Positions 28,470-38,431 of a DNA stretch of 64,000 nt are shown here, in pieces (within the stretch, counting starts at the first letter, position 1; each line of letters starts with the position of its first letter). The notes beneath the pieces are model-generated. The model saw nothing but the letters and a program-made list of their open reading frames with translations, made no database searches and was not told the DNA's origin. Source of the DNA: Lonepinella koalarum (lineage in GTDB: Bacteria > Pseudomonadota > Gammaproteobacteria > Enterobacterales > Pasteurellaceae). The translations under genes were made by a program, and so were the position numbers. The stretch is taken from the NCBI RefSeq assembly GCF_004565475.1, contig NZ_SRHX01000002.1, positions 248,001 to 312,000 of the forward strand. Direction: 5' to 3'.

Positions 28470-29627
28470 ATGGCACAGGATTTAACTGAAATTCGTCAGC
28501 AAATTACTCAAATTGACCGCAGTTTACTAAAATTATTATCTGAACGTCATCGTTTGGCGTTTGATGTGGTGCGGAGCAAAGAAATTACCCAAAAACCCTT
28601 ACGTGATGAAGAACGTGAGCAAATCTTATTACAAGAATTAGTCAATTTTGCAGAAAGCCAGAATTATCAACTTGAACCACAATATATTACCCAAATTTTT
28701 CAACGGATTATTGAAGATTCGGTAGTAACACAACAGGTTTATTTACAGAAAAAACTCAACCAACAACGTGAACAGAATATTCATATTGCCTTTTTAGGCA
28801 AACGAGGCTCTTATTCGCATTTAGCCGCTCGTAATTATGCCACACGTTATCAAGAACAATTAGTAGAATTAAGTTGTAGTTCCTTTGAACAAATTTTTGA
28901 CAAAGTCAAATCGGGTGAAGCGGATGTTGGGGTGGTGCCGTTAGAAAATACCACGTCAGGTTCTATTAATGATGTATATGATTTATTACAACATACCGAT
29001 CTCTCTTTGGTGGGGGAATTAGCTTATCCCATTAAACATTGTGTGCTAGTCAACCAACAGCAGGATCTTGGTCAAATTGATACGTTGTATAGTCATCCCC
29101 AAGTCATTCAACAATGTAGCCAATTCATTCGTAGTTTGGATCGCGTGCATATTGAATACTGTGAAAGTAGCTCGCATGCCATGGAATTAGTCGCCAGTTT
29201 GAATAAACCGAATATTGCCGCCTTAGGTAATGAAGATGGTGGTCATTTATATGGTTTGCGAGTATTAAAAACGGATATTGCCAATCAACCCAATAATATC
29301 ACCCGTTTTATTGTTCTTGCGAAAGAACCTTTATCTGTTTCACCGCAAATAGCCAGTAAAACCCTGTTATTAATGACTACTCGACAACAGGCCGGTGCGT
29401 TGGTTGATGCGTTGTATGTGTTTAAGAAACATCAAATTAATATGACCAAACTCGAATCTCGCCCGATTTATGGTACGCCGTGGGAAGAAATGTTTTATTT
29501 GGAAATCGAAGCCAATATTCATCATCCCAATACCCAACAGGTCTTGCAAGAATTAAAAGAGTATAGTACTTTTTTGAAAGTGTTAGGGTGTTACCCAAGT
29601 GAGATCATTAAGCCTACCAAGGCATAG
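28470..29627 (+). CDS. pheA: Chorismate mutase / prephenate dehydratase (P-protein)
   Basis: A 385-residue bifunctional enzyme converting chorismate to phenylpyruvate. The N-terminal AroQ chorismate mutase has [26 protein letters not shown] with the usual Arg and Lys ligands. The prephenate dehydratase begins [16 protein letters not shown] and carries [22 protein letters not shown]-terminal ACT domain ([21 protein letters not shown]) is the phenylalanine feedback site. The ATG at 28470 gives the expected MAQDLTEIR start; the open frame upstream covers the leader hairpin only. Confidence 0.95.
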   Translation: MAQDLTEIRQQITQIDRSLLKLLSERHRLAFDVVRSKEITQKPLRDEEREQILLQELVNFAESQNYQLEPQYITQIFQRIIEDSVVTQQVYLQKKLNQQREQNIHIAFLGKRGSYSHLAARNYATRYQEQLVELSCSSFEQIFDKVKSGEADVGVVPLENTTSGSINDVYDLLQHTDLSLVGELAYPIKHCVLVNQQQDLGQIDTLYSHPQVIQQCSQFIRSLDRVHIEYCESSSHAMELVASLNKPNIAALGNEDGGHLYGLRVLKTDIANQPNNITRFIVLAKEPLSVSPQIASKTLLLMTTRQQAGALVDALYVFKKHQINMTKLESRPIYGTPWEEMFYLEIEANIHHPNTQQVLQELKEYSTFLKVLGCYPSEIIKPTKA

Positions 29628-29638
29628 ATTCGTATGCG

Positions 29639-29686
29639 CTGCCCCTATGGATACTAAATCTAACTTACACTGGGGCAGACTTTTTA
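29639..29686 (+). terminator. Terminator between convergent pheA and rnb
   Basis: CTGCCCC (29639-29645) pairs with GGGGCAG (29672-29678) across a 26-base loop, followed by ACTTTTTATTT. The T run favours rightward termination of pheA. Confidence 0.65.
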
Positions 29687-29687
29687 T

Positions 29688-31682
29688 TTAAATCACCACT
29701 TCTCCGATCAAACTTCGAGTTTCAAGTTTGACTTCATTTAACTGAATTTTAACAATATCACCGATTTTATAACAGCGTTCACCCTTGATATATAACGCAA
29801 TTTCATCAGAATTCAGTTCTACTTCGTCTTTATTCGGGTGAATGGTAGATGCTGGAATAAATACGCTTGCTCCATTTTCTAACAGTTGCACACGTAAACC
29901 GCCACGCATCACATCTTGTATTTCCGCCTCAAATTGTGGTTTTTCGGCTACCTTTTCGTTCAGATAACGGCAATATAACCAGTCGGCAATATCTCGTTCC
30001 ACTAAGCGATTTTGACGGCGTGATTCTTGCAGGCGTGCTAAAATGTCATCTGATGGTTTAATGAAAGGTAAGTTCGCTCCATGTTGGTTGGCTATCGCGG
30101 TTTTGATTAAGCGATGATTGACCATATCGGAATATTTGCGAATGGGTGATGTCCATGTGGCATAACCTGTTAATCCTAAACCAAAGTGCGGTGCTAATTC
30201 TGCTTTAAATTCGGCAAAGGTTAAGAAACGGCGTAGGCGAAATTCGTAATAATCGCCTGCAAATGGCTCAATGTCGTGTCGCATTTGGCAATAGCCGTTG
30301 AGGGTAGTTAAGTTTTCTACGGAATAACGTTGTGCTAATTCTGCTCGATTATCATCATTAGCAAAATTCGCCATTAAGAAATGGTGAGCGTTAGTCAGAA
30401 ATTTATTATCAAAACCTTTATGGACGTTGAAAATACCTGTTTTAGCTTGTTCATCAAGATAATGTGCCGCACAAATATTGGCGATAATCATAGATTCTTC
30501 CACGATTTGATTAGCAATACGGCGATGTTCGGCTTTGATGTCTAAAATATGACCATTTTCTGCAAGCACAAAACTATAATCTGGTTTTTCTTTAAATAAT
30601 AAACCGTGAGTTTTACGCCATTGCATACGAGCCAACGCAAATTGGTGTAAATTATTGACCTGCTCAGCTATTTCCGTTGTTTCAGGTTGCCACGCATTAG
30701 GTTGTTGCTCCAAATAATCGGACACCTTGTTATAAGCCAGTTTCGCTTTGGATTGCACATAAGCGGAAACAAAATAAGGTTGGTTAGTGATTTCTCCTTT
30801 GAGATCGGTTTCAATATAACAAACTAAGGCTGGGCGAATTTTATTTGGCATTAAAGAACAAAGATCGTCTGATAATTCCCGTGGCAGCATGGGAATGTTA
30901 AAGCCCGGTAAATAATTGGTGAAACAGCGTTGTTTGGCATCTTGTTCAATTTGTGAATGAATATCAATATAAGCAGTCGGATCAGCAATCGCCACCACTA
31001 AACGCCAACCTGTTTGCTCGCCGTTTTGCTCGATTTTCTCAATATATAATGCATCGTCCATATCCTGCGTGCTTTCGCTGTCAATGGTGACAAAATGAAG
31101 TGCGGTTAAATCTTCACGAGTTTGTTGATCGAGCATAGCATAGCTATCCTGTCCTTGCACGGGATAGCGAGATTGTTGATGACGAGCCAAAGTAACCCAC
31201 CATGGCGCAAATTCATCCTCTGCACGGCAAATAAATTCGCTGACCTGAGCAAATAAAAAACGATCATCACGTAGTGGGTGTGTTTTAAGGGTTGCCACTA
31301 CCCAGTCGCCTTCTTTTAATTGTTCGGGTACAGTTTTTAATTGAACGGCACCGATCGGCTGATTAATATTAGGGTGATCCACTAACACTTGTAATTTATT
31401 GTCTTTATTAAACCGCACTTTAGCGATAAAACGGGTTAACAGGGTTTCGACTAATTCTTCGGGAACGGCTTGTTTTTTGTCACCCACTTCTTCGATCACG
31501 GCTTTAATCTTGTCGCCGTGTACCACTTTTTTCATATCTGGTGGAGAGATAAAAAAGGTTTCTTTATCAGTTTCGAGGAAACCATAGGCTTTATCTGTAC
31601 CTTTTACCGTGCCTTCCACACGTACTTTGCTATCGTGCAGTTGTTGTTTGAGTTGAGAGAGTAGAGGATTGTTTTGAAACAT
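29688..31682 (-). CDS. rnb: Exoribonuclease II
   Basis: A 664-residue 3'-5' exoribonuclease degrading single-stranded RNA. Two N-terminal cold-shock domains (GTDKAYGFLETDKETFFI) come first. The RNB catalytic domain carries FVTIDSESTQDMDDALYIE with the metal-binding Asp cluster, then FNIPMLPRELSDDLCSLMPN and HFGLGLTGYATWTSPIRKY. A C-terminal S1 domain is rich in GGLRVQLLENGASVFIP. The ATG at 31682 (MFQNNPLLSQLKQQL) matches E. coli RNase II exactly. The open frame upstream reads through the hairpin behind fabI. Confidence 0.96.
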   Translation of the reverse strand: MFQNNPLLSQLKQQLHDSKVRVEGTVKGTDKAYGFLETDKETFFISPPDMKKVVHGDKIKAVIEEVGDKKQAVPEELVETLLTRFIAKVRFNKDNKLQVLVDHPNINQPIGAVQLKTVPEQLKEGDWVVATLKTHPLRDDRFLFAQVSEFICRAEDEFAPWWVTLARHQQSRYPVQGQDSYAMLDQQTREDLTALHFVTIDSESTQDMDDALYIEKIEQNGEQTGWRLVVAIADPTAYIDIHSQIEQDAKQRCFTNYLPGFNIPMLPRELSDDLCSLMPNKIRPALVCYIETDLKGEITNQPYFVSAYVQSKAKLAYNKVSDYLEQQPNAWQPETTEIAEQVNNLHQFALARMQWRKTHGLLFKEKPDYSFVLAENGHILDIKAEHRRIANQIVEESMIIANICAAHYLDEQAKTGIFNVHKGFDNKFLTNAHHFLMANFANDDNRAELAQRYSVENLTTLNGYCQMRHDIEPFAGDYYEFRLRRFLTFAEFKAELAPHFGLGLTGYATWTSPIRKYSDMVNHRLIKTAIANQHGANLPFIKPSDDILARLQESRRQNRLVERDIADWLYCRYLNEKVAEKPQFEAEIQDVMRGGLRVQLLENGASVFIPASTIHPNKDEVELNSDEIALYIKGERCYKIGDIVKIQLNEVKLETRSLIGEVVI

Positions 31683-31708
31683 TTTTATTGTCTTATAAAA
31701 TAATATAC

Positions 31709-31730
31709 GGGCGAACACATCGGTTCGCCC
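31709..31730 (-). terminator. Hairpin between fabI and rnb
   Basis: GGGCGAAC (31709-31716) pairs perfectly with GTTCGCCC (31723-31730) around a 6-base loop. On the minus strand it lies 25 bases past the fabI stop, and an AT-rich but not pure T stretch follows, so it is a probable partial terminator of fabI. Confidence 0.6.
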
Positions 31731-31754
31731 ATACAAAAATACGAAAAACTAGGT

Positions 31755-32543
31755 TTATTCTTCGCCTAATTCGCCCATTGCGGTGATACTAAAGCCTGCA
31801 TCAACGTGCAAGATTTCGCCTGTTACGCCAGAGGCTAAATCAGAACATAAGAATGCCGCAGAATTGCCTACGTCATCAATGGTCACGGTACGACGTAATG
31901 CGGCAGTGTTTTCAAATGTCGCTAACATTTTCTTGAAGTTTTTAATACCAGATGCTGCAAGCGTACGGATTGGACCTGCGGAAATAGCGTTTACACGAAT
32001 ACCGTCTTTACCTAAATCTGCTGCCATGACACGTGTTGCGGCTTCAAGCGAGGCTTTGGCTAAACACATGACGTTATAATTTGGAATCGCACGTTCCGCC
32101 CCTAAATAAGATAGGGTTAAAAGAGCGGCATTTTTATTTAACAAAGGACGAGCCGCTTGTGCCATTGCTACAAAGCTGTATGCACTAATGTCATGAGCAA
32201 TGCGATAGCCTTCACGAGTAGCAGCATTCACATAGTCACCATCTAATTGGTCACCCGGTGCGAAAGCAATAGCATGCACAAAACCGTCAAATTTCTCCCA
32301 ACTTTTACTCAACTCAGCAAAACAGTGTTGAATACTTTCATCGGTCGCTACGTCTAATGGTAGAACGATACTTGAACCAAATTCTTTGGCAAATTCTTCC
32401 ACCCGTGGTTGTAATTTATCGTTTAAATAAGTGAAAGCTAATTCAGCACCTTGCGCTTTCATCGCTTTTGCAATACCGTAAGCAATGGAGCGGTTGCTAG
32501 CAAGACCAGTGACTAAAATTCGTTTACCTGTTAAGAAACTCAT
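31755..32543 (-). CDS. fabI: Enoyl-[acyl-carrier-protein] reductase (NADH) FabI
   Basis: A 262-residue short-chain dehydrogenase, the last step of the fatty acid elongation cycle and the triclosan target. The N-terminal [21 protein letters not shown] binds NADH. The catalytic Tyr156 and Lys163 lie in NYNVMCLAK, with the first FabI Tyr at 146 (SYLGAE). [21 protein letters not shown] and [11 protein letters not shown] complete the match. The residue at E. coli Gly93, linked to triclosan sensitivity, is Ala93 here ([11 protein letters not shown]). Confidence 0.96.
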   Translation of the reverse strand: MSFLTGKRILVTGLASNRSIAYGIAKAMKAQGAELAFTYLNDKLQPRVEEFAKEFGSSIVLPLDVATDESIQHCFAELSKSWEKFDGFVHAIAFAPGDQLDGDYVNAATREGYRIAHDISAYSFVAMAQAARPLLNKNAALLTLSYLGAERAIPNYNVMCLAKASLEAATRVMAADLGKDGIRVNAISAGPIRTLAASGIKNFKKMLATFENTAALRRTVTIDDVGNSAAFLCSDLASGVTGEILHVDAGFSITAMGELGEE

Positions 32544-32630
32544 AATCTATCCTAATTGATGTTTAAAATGTGATTGAAAAACTTGTCTAGTATAAGACAA
32601 AAACACAAGAACGCAAAGCTGACCTGAATA

Positions 32631-32897
32631 TTATTTCTTTTTATTTAATAGATATAAGGTGCTTAATCCTAGGGCGGAGTAAGTTAACCCTTTTATGGAT
32701 AACAGTTTTCGATTGAGTAACGAAAGAAATAAGGCCCGGATTGCAGGTTGTGCTAGTGTGGAGCCCATATGTTTAATTTGAGCGAGAGGATAGACGATAT
32801 TTTGCTGAGTACGTTGCCCCTGCGCTAATAATTTCATTCTCAATGCGTCGCCTTTTATGATGAGCAGTTCTTTTTCTTCGGTTAATTGATCTTTCAT
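32631..32897 (-). CDS. YqjK-like small protein
   Basis: An 88-residue protein, MKDQLTEEKELLIIKGDALRMKL onward, with a basic end (LSTLYLLNKKK) and one moderately hydrophobic C-terminal stretch. It is the last gene of a three-gene set matching the order yqjD-yqjE-yqjK of E. coli and resembles YqjK in size and place more than in sequence. The upstream gene's stop codon is followed directly by a GTG (start 32906), but I prefer the ATG at 32897, which has GGTGG upstream. Function is unknown. Confidence 0.65.
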   Translation of the reverse strand: MKDQLTEEKELLIIKGDALRMKLLAQGQRTQQNIVYPLAQIKHMGSTLAQPAIRALFLSLLNRKLLSIKGLTYSALGLSTLYLLNKKK

Positions 32898-32906
32898 TTT
32901 TCCCAC

Positions 32907-33308
32907 CTATTGATTTGAATTAGAATGGTTTGCTAGTTGTTTAAGGGTGGCAATATCTAATTTCACTTCTTTAAGCGTGCTTTGCATAAAACTACGTTGT
33001 TTTTTTAGTCCATTAAAAATCACAAAAATAGAGATAATAATAAATAATAACGCAATTCCACTAATACTAGAAAAGGCAATCAGGCGTTGGCTAGGGTCAT
33101 CGAAATAGGTATTGATCGCAAATAGTCCACTCATTAATGCTATAAATAATAATACGATCAATATTAATACTGAGATCAGCACCGACACTAAGTGTCGAGT
33201 ATGTTGGCTTAGTTCGATACGTGCCATCTCTAAGCGAACTTGAGCTAATTCAAGCATCGTAATGAAAATATTCTTTACACCGGTTTTGATATTTTGAATG
33301 GCTTGCAT
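32907..33308 (-). CDS. YqjE-like phage-holin-family membrane protein
   Basis: A 133-residue protein with two strong hydrophobic segments (LISVLILIVLLFIALMSGLFAI and ISGIALLFIIISIFVIF) separated by a short loop, typical of the holin-like superfamily 3.6 that includes YqjE. The N-terminal helix ELAQVRLEMARIELSQHTRHL precedes them and a charged tail follows. It has a good ribosome binding site (AAGGAGATCTG before ATG). Its role with YqjD is inferred as a stress or stationary-phase membrane component. No lysis genes are nearby, so a phage origin is not implied. Confidence 0.78.
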   Translation of the reverse strand: MQAIQNIKTGVKNIFITMLELAQVRLEMARIELSQHTRHLVSVLISVLILIVLLFIALMSGLFAINTYFDDPSQRLIAFSSISGIALLFIIISIFVIFNGLKKQRSFMQSTLKEVKLDIATLKQLANHSNSNQ

Positions 33309-33336
33309 CAGATCTCCTTAGAAAATAATATAAATT

Positions 33337-33360
33337 GAGTTGCTTGAAGCCAAGCAACTC
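33337..33360 (-). terminator. Hairpin between yqjD-like and yqjE-like genes
   Basis: GAGTTGCTTG pairs perfectly with CAAGCAACTC around a 4-base loop. On the minus strand it is followed by AATTTATATT, a weak U tract, so it probably reduces rather than stops read-through from the yqjD-like gene. Confidence 0.65.
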
Positions 33361-33384
33361 AGATCTAATGATAACATCTCGTGA

Positions 33385-33714
33385 TTATTTTTTGCTAACT
33401 AAAACGCCAAGTAATAATCCGATCACCCCCGCTACACCAATCGCTTTATATGGATTGTCTTGTACGATAGAATCGGTTTGTTTTACTACTTGTTTTGCAC
33501 TTGCCACTGCATCTTTAGCACTGGCAATAGCATCTTCTTGTAAACTCGCAAATTTTTCTTTTGCATTACTAACACGAGAATTTAACTTCTCTTTTAGTTT
33601 TTTCAACTCAGCTTCGCCAGATTTACTTTTTTCGTCAAACAGTTCTTCCGCATTAATTAAAATATCGCGGATTTCATCTAATAACTCTTCACGTTTTTTA
33701 TCGAATTGACTCAC
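33385..33714 (-). CDS. DUF883-family protein, YqjD/ElaB-like
   Basis: A 109-residue protein. A long charged helix (KKREELLDEIRDILINAEELF and KLKEKLNSRVSNAKEKFASL) is followed by a C-terminal glycine-rich membrane anchor GVAGVIGLLLGVLVSKK. This matches the YqjD/ElaB/YgaM family, inner-membrane proteins that can bind ribosomes in stationary phase in E. coli. The start is a GTG at 33714 with AAGGAG 7 bases ahead; an ATT just before it is a less likely alternative. It is the first gene of the yqjDEK-like set. Confidence 0.85.
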   Translation of the reverse strand: MSQFDKKREELLDEIRDILINAEELFDEKSKSGEAELKKLKEKLNSRVSNAKEKFASLQEDAIASAKDAVASAKQVVKQTDSIVQDNPYKAIGVAGVIGLLLGVLVSKK

Positions 33715-34010
33715 AATGCTCTCCTTATTTTTTATTTTTTCTGTATAGTTTATTGTTTATTGAAATATAACTACCTAGAAATTAGCTTATTAATTACTAG
33801 ATGTTTTCATAATAAACATACTTTTATCCGAAAGTCAAATTTTATCGAGAAATAATATTTTGATTTATCAGGGAAATTTCTTTAAGTTAATACTCAATAG
33901 ATTGAATATTATACGTTTTTTGTGACATAAAACAGAGTTGCCAAATCATTGTATTTGACATCGGTATCGGTAAGTGCGGTTGATAGAATTTACTGATCAG
34001 ATAGATTGTG
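33715..34010 (-). other. Intergenic region upstream of the yqjD-like gene
   Basis: A 296-base AT-rich gap. It holds the ribosome binding site of the yqjD-like gene and one USS (AAGTGCGGT near 33972). I see no clear promoter hexamers, operator or hairpin and no conserved open frame. Confidence 0.5.
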
Positions 34011-34781
34011 TTAAGCCGGATTATCAATATCTATAAATTCCACATCAAAACCATATTCGTTTGCAAGCCATTCGCCTAAAGCTTTAATACCGTAACGTTC
34101 GGTGACATGATGTCCACAAGCGAAATAATGAATCCCTTGTTCTCGAGCAGAATGGGTGGTTTGTTCGGAAATTTCACCGCTGATAAAGGCATCACAGCCT
34201 TGCGAGTAGGCGAGATCAATATAGCCTTGACCACCACCAGTACAAATCCCAACTTTGTGAATTAACCGCGGTGCGTTTGGGTTAAATTTTTCTACATCAC
34301 AGGTTATCGGTGTTTTGCCTAATACTTGTGCAATTTGTTGACTAAAATCCTGCGCAGCAACAGATTCTCTCAACATTCCCCACATCGGAATACTGTTTGA
34401 GCCTTGTTCCAATGGTTGTAAATTTTCAATACCGAGCAATTGAGCGAGTAGGGCATTGTTACCCAGTTCAGGATGAATATCCAACGGTAAATGATAGCCG
34501 TATAAATTAATATCATTGACTAGCAAACGTTTAATTCGTTCACCTTTCATACCCCGAATACAAGGATTTTCGCTTTTCCAAAAATAACCATGATGAACTA
34601 AAATAGCGTCGGCTTTTTGTTGAATAGCGTGATCGATCAAAGCAAGACTTGCGGTTACGCCAGTGATCATTTTTTTTATCTCGCTTTTGCCTTCCACTTG
34701 TAAGCCATTTGGTGCATAGTCGGAAATGGCTTGAGCATTAAGTTTTTGATTAATGAGTTGTTCGAGTTGAAAATTTTGCAT
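34011..34781 (-). CDS. Nif3-like dinuclear metal-centre protein (YbgI family)
   Basis: A 256-residue member of the Nif3/YbgI family, hexameric proteins with a two-metal site. Metal-binding motifs are VHHGYFWKSE near residue 63, YGYHLPLDIHPELGNN near residue 95, and the C-terminal FACGHHVTERYGI. ICTGGGQGYIDLA and DAFISGEISEQTTH belong to the conserved core. The family is sometimes annotated GTP cyclohydrolase 1 type 2, but a physiological reaction is not settled. It starts 3 bases after the importer gene upstream of it, so it is probably cotranscribed with the metal transporter. Confidence 0.88.
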   Translation of the reverse strand: MQNFQLEQLINQKLNAQAISDYAPNGLQVEGKSEIKKMITGVTASLALIDHAIQQKADAILVHHGYFWKSENPCIRGMKGERIKRLLVNDINLYGYHLPLDIHPELGNNALLAQLLGIENLQPLEQGSNSIPMWGMLRESVAAQDFSQQIAQVLGKTPITCDVEKFNPNAPRLIHKVGICTGGGQGYIDLAYSQGCDAFISGEISEQTTHSAREQGIHYFACGHHVTERYGIKALGEWLANEYGFDVEFIDIDNPA

Positions 34782-34784
34782 TTT

Positions 34785-35645
34785 TTACACCGCACTTTTT
34801 AGCTTTTTCAGAGGTTGAATTTGTTGTATTTTAAATTTGGAATACAACAATGCTAACACAAAAATAACCGCTTGTAACAGGATTATACAAGGACCAATAT
34901 CTGCATTAAGATGAAAGCTAATTAAGGTGCCTAAGAAGCTTGATAATACTGAACTGAGCATGGCAATCGCAATCATCGTGTCAAATTTTTTGGTCAGCAT
35001 AAAGGCGGTGATACCCGGCGAAATTAACATGGCGACCACTAAAATGACGCCGACTACTTGCATGGCGGCAACAATAGTGAGTGCTAATAAAATAAGTAAG
35101 CCATAATGTAAAACACGTGGTGATAAACCAACTACTCGAGCATGGCTTGGATCGAAACAGAAAAGTAAAAAATCACGGCGTTTTAACAGCATAATCATGA
35201 AGATCATAATTGAAATAATCATAATTTGTAGAAAGTCATTAAATCCAACACCGAGTAAATTACCAAATAAAACATGGGTTAAATGTTGATCACTTTCGAC
35301 TTTCACAAATAACACTAAACCAAAGGCAAACATTCCCGAAAACACAATACCCATCACGGTATCTTCTTTAATTCGGCTGTTTTCTTTTAAATAACCAATG
35401 GCTAAAGAACAAAATAAGCCAGAGAGAAACGCACCAAACATTAATGGCAAACCACTTATATAGGCGACAACAATACCCGGCAAGACGGCATGGGAAATGG
35501 CATCGCCCATTAATGACCAACCTTTTAATACCAAATAACAAGATAAAATAGCACACACAATAGCCACTATAATAGCGGTGAATAATGCCATTTGCATAAA
35601 AGGGTAAGAAAGAGGTTCAGCAAACCAGTTGATAAGCATATCCAT
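34785..35645 (-). CDS. sitD: Metal ABC transporter permease (SitD/YfeD type)
   Basis: A 286-residue permease of the ABC-3 (manganese/iron/zinc) family with about eight hydrophobic segments. The conserved loop LVLKGWSLMGDAISHAVLPG is near residue 38, and MQVVGVILVVAMLISPGITA is in the second half. It heterodimerises with the adjacent permease. It shares one base with that gene (TAATG-like junction). A USS overlaps its last codons (KLKKLKSAV). Confidence 0.88.
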   Translation of the reverse strand: MDMLINWFAEPLSYPFMQMALFTAIIVAIVCAILSCYLVLKGWSLMGDAISHAVLPGIVVAYISGLPLMFGAFLSGLFCSLAIGYLKENSRIKEDTVMGIVFSGMFAFGLVLFVKVESDQHLTHVLFGNLLGVGFNDFLQIMIISIMIFMIMLLKRRDFLLFCFDPSHARVVGLSPRVLHYGLLILLALTIVAAMQVVGVILVVAMLISPGITAFMLTKKFDTMIAIAMLSSVLSSFLGTLISFHLNADIGPCIILLQAVIFVLALLYSKFKIQQIQPLKKLKSAV

Positions 35646-36499
35646 TAGGCATTCTCCTGTATATTTGGTCGTTTATTTCGCATCAATACGCCGTATTTTG
35701 GTGAGAAAAAGAACGCTAATAAAAATAACAACGTTTGTAAGCAAATAATGATGCCACCAGTAGCACCATCTAAGAAATAGCTAATATAGGCGCCAATGAT
35801 ACTGGTACTAATGCCTAGGCAAACGGCAATAATAATCAGTTTATGGAATTTATCCGTGAGTAAGTAAGCCGTTGCACCGGGTGTTACCACCATTGCAATC
35901 ACCAAAATTGCGCCAACGGTTTGTAATGCCGCCACAATACACGCACTTAACAAACTGAAAAATAATACTTTATAACGATAAGGGGATAAGCCTACCGAAA
36001 TAGCTTGGATTTCATCAAAGAAAACCAACAATAGATTTTTCCAAAATAACAGTAATAAGATCGTGCTAATCACTGTAATGATCGCGATTTGTACTGCATC
36101 TTCATCCGAAATGCCTAAAATATTACCTAACACAATACTTTCTACATTCACAGAAGTCGGGTTGAGTGAAACAATTAATAAGCCTATGGCAAAAAACGTA
36201 GTAAATATAAAGCCGATAATCGCATCTTCTTTTAATTTGGTAATGGATTTGACCCAAAGAATCGAAAGTGCGGCTAAAATACCGGAAAAAAATGCGCCAA
36301 CTGAATAAGGTAAAGATAAAGAATAGGCAATCGCCACCCCGGGAACCACTGAGTGAGAAAGTGCATCACCGATCAATGACCAACCTTTTAGCATTAAATA
36401 AGCGGACAAAAATGCACAGATTCCTCCGACACCCGCACTGACCCAAATGGCTTTCACCATATAATTATAGCTAAAGGGTTCAAGTAATATTTCTAACAT
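35645..36499 (-). CDS. sitC: Metal ABC transporter permease (SitC/YfeC type)
   Basis: A 284-residue ABC-3 family permease paralogous to its neighbour. Conserved loop [20 protein letters not shown] is near residue 36, and [24 protein letters not shown] in the second half. About eight hydrophobic segments are visible. Its start overlaps the ATPase gene by 7 bases, and it overlaps the next permease gene by one base, so the four genes form one tight operon. Confidence 0.88.
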   Translation of the reverse strand: MLEILLEPFSYNYMVKAIWVSAGVGGICAFLSAYLMLKGWSLIGDALSHSVVPGVAIAYSLSLPYSVGAFFSGILAALSILWVKSITKLKEDAIIGFIFTTFFAIGLLIVSLNPTSVNVESIVLGNILGISDEDAVQIAIITVISTILLLLFWKNLLLVFFDEIQAISVGLSPYRYKVLFFSLLSACIVAALQTVGAILVIAMVVTPGATAYLLTDKFHKLIIIAVCLGISTSIIGAYISYFLDGATGGIIICLQTLLFLLAFFFSPKYGVLMRNKRPNIQENA

Positions 36500-37386
36500 G
36501 ATGGTGGTTCCTGTTTGTCTTTCTTGCGAATCGGTGCAGGGGGATCAATTTTAGTTTGGCCATAGAACACGGCAGGACGTTCATCATCAGTTAATACGGT
36601 AACCGCCCGTTCATCTTCATCATCATGTAAATCTTGGTTAGCTAATTTAACGTGACGTAGTACACCACCAAATAATGTTTCTAAATTGTGCTGATTGAAA
36701 GTACTTTCGGTGGAACCGGCAGCGATTACCGTCCGGTTAATCATCACCACCTGATCACAGAAATCAGGCACGGATCCTAAATTGTGGGTAGACACTAAAA
36801 TGAGATGCCCTTCTTGACGCAATTGACCGAGTAAATCCACAATGGCATTTTCGGTTTTAACATCCACGCCGGTAAAGGGTTCATCAAGCAAAATCACCTT
36901 ACTTTGTTGGGCTAAGGCACGGGCTAAAAAGACCCGTTTTTTCTGACCGCCGGACAGTTCACCGATTTGGCGATCTGCCAAATGTTGAATATCCACACGT
37001 TCCATCGCTTGCTGGACTTTTTGTTTATCAAGGGCGGTGGGAATGCGTAGAAAATTCATATAACCATAGCGACCTTGCATTACCACATCATACACTGACA
37101 CCGGAAATTGCCAATCCACATCTTCACTTTGTGGCACATAGGAAATCAAGTTTTGTTTGAGGGCTTTTTCTACCGGCAAATGGCAAAGTTGAATATTACC
37201 TTGTTGATAGCGGATCAAGCCCATGATACTTTTAAACAACGTGGATTTACCGCCCCCATTAACGCCGAGTAAGGCACAGATCGTCCCACCCTCCAGTTGG
37301 AACGATACATTTTGAATCGCAATATGTCCATTATTATAACGAACGGTGACATCTTCAACATGAATAGCAGCGGTAATATTTTGCAT
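36493..37386 (-). CDS. sitB: Metal ABC transporter ATP-binding protein (SitB/YfeB type)
   Basis: A 297-residue ABC ATPase. Walker A is [10 protein letters not shown] near residue 40, the Q-loop sits in [11 protein letters not shown], the signature is [15 protein letters not shown] near 145, and Walker B is [13 protein letters not shown]. The [23 protein letters not shown] segment is typical of Mn/Fe importers of the Yfe/Sit group. A charged tail of about 45 residues extends beyond the core. It overlaps the binding-protein gene by one to four bases (TAATG). Confidence 0.9.
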   Translation of the reverse strand: MQNITAAIHVEDVTVRYNNGHIAIQNVSFQLEGGTICALLGVNGGGKSTLFKSIMGLIRYQQGNIQLCHLPVEKALKQNLISYVPQSEDVDWQFPVSVYDVVMQGRYGYMNFLRIPTALDKQKVQQAMERVDIQHLADRQIGELSGGQKKRVFLARALAQQSKVILLDEPFTGVDVKTENAIVDLLGQLRQEGHLILVSTHNLGSVPDFCDQVVMINRTVIAAGSTESTFNQHNLETLFGGVLRHVKLANQDLHDDEDERAVTVLTDDERPAVFYGQTKIDPPAPIRKKDKQEPPSC

Positions 37387-38267
37387 TATTTTTCAAATCC
37401 TTGTACAACGGTGGATACTGTTGTTTTTAATAAATCAATATAAGTTGGTACAGGACCATCAGCGGTGGAAAGGGAATCCACATAAAGTACACCACCGTAT
37501 TTTGCCCCTGTTTCTTTGGCTACTTGTTTCATTGGTTTATCTGAAATCGTGCTTTCACTAAAAACTACAGGGATATTATGTTGGCGTACTTCATCAATCA
37601 CTTTACGCACCTGTTTTGGTGTGCCTTGTTGTTCTGCATTAACTGCCCAAAGATAAAGTTCATTATAACCATAATCTTTTGCGAGATAACTAAATGCCCC
37701 CTCACTCGTAACGAGCCAACGTTTTTCGGCGGGCACTTGCATTAATTTCTCACGTAACGGCGCATCTAAAGCTTTAATTTTTTCCATATATGTAGCTGCA
37801 TTTTTATTGTAGGTCTCGGCGTTTGCGGGGTCATATTTAATCAACGCATTTTTAATATTTTCAATATAAATTAACGCATTAGATGTGGACATCCAAGAAT
37901 GAGGATTAGGCTTGCCTTGATATTCTCCCTCATAAATGGAAAGAGGAGTAATGCCCTCTGTCACTACCACAGCCGGGACATTTTTCATATTCTGAAAAAA
38001 TTTCTCAAACCAACGTTCAAGATTTAACCCATTCCATAGGATCAAATCCGCCGATTGTGCTTGAGCCAAATCTTTTGGGGTGGGCTGATATTCATGAATT
38101 TCCGCTCCTGGTTTGGTGATAGAATACACCTCTGCGGCATCTCCAGCAACATTTTGCGCAATATCTTGAATCACCGTAAAGGTGGTGGCTACTTTAAATT
38201 TCGCATAGCTACTTGTTGCAGCCGCGGTAAGTAGGGTAACTAACATCAGTTTGGCAAGTTTTTTCAT
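37386..38267 (-). CDS. sitA: Metal ABC transporter substrate-binding protein (SitA/YfeA type)
   Basis: A 293-residue periplasmic metal-binding protein of cluster A-I. A signal peptide ([20 protein letters not shown], cut near YA) is present. The four expected ligands are His58 (EIHEYQPTP), His123 (NPHSWMS), Glu189 (TSEGAFSYL) and Asp264 (YVDSLS), the His-His-Glu-Asp set of manganese/iron binders. There is no His-rich loop as in zinc-type ZnuA. First gene of the operon sitABCD, behind a Fur-like box and a strong promoter. Confidence 0.9.
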   Translation of the reverse strand: MKKLAKLMLVTLLTAAATSSYAKFKVATTFTVIQDIAQNVAGDAAEVYSITKPGAEIHEYQPTPKDLAQAQSADLILWNGLNLERWFEKFFQNMKNVPAVVVTEGITPLSIYEGEYQGKPNPHSWMSTSNALIYIENIKNALIKYDPANAETYNKNAATYMEKIKALDAPLREKLMQVPAEKRWLVTSEGAFSYLAKDYGYNELYLWAVNAEQQGTPKQVRKVIDEVRQHNIPVVFSESTISDKPMKQVAKETGAKYGGVLYVDSLSTADGPVPTYIDLLKTTVSTVVQGFEK

Positions 38268-38319
38268 AGCTTCTCCTTAAATAAATGAAATTAAACTTTT
38301 GCATGATTTATGTACAACA

Positions 38320-38335
38320 TGGTTCCATAGAACCA
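38320..38335 (-). promoter_or_regulatory. Palindrome in the sitA leader
   Basis: TGGTTCCATAGAACCA is a 6-bp inverted repeat around CATA, located between the predicted transcription start (~38341) and the sitA ATG. As DNA it could be an operator for a second metal regulator; as RNA it would be a small hairpin. No known consensus was recognised. Confidence 0.4.
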
Positions 38336-38348
38336 AATTGCCCTACGA

Positions 38349-38397
38349 ATTATAAGTATATATTTTATATTGTCAAGCGATAATCATTCTCATTATC
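38349..38397 (-). promoter_or_regulatory. sitABCD promoter with Fur-like box
   Basis: On the minus strand TTGACA (38371-38376) and TATAAT (38349-38354) are consensus hexamers with 16-base spacing. Directly upstream of the -35, GATAATCATTCTCATTATC (38379-38397) matches the 19-bp Fur consensus at 16 positions. This supports iron- or manganese-dependent control through Fur. Confidence 0.78.
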
Positions 38398-38431
38398 ATA
38401 TTGATTCTCATTTAACTAATAGCCGTTTAGC

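Noticed and set aside
32907-33308. Phage holin implying a prophage
   Set aside because: The holin-like gene lies in a conserved yqjD-yqjE-yqjK arrangement, with no lysin, integrase or structural genes nearby.
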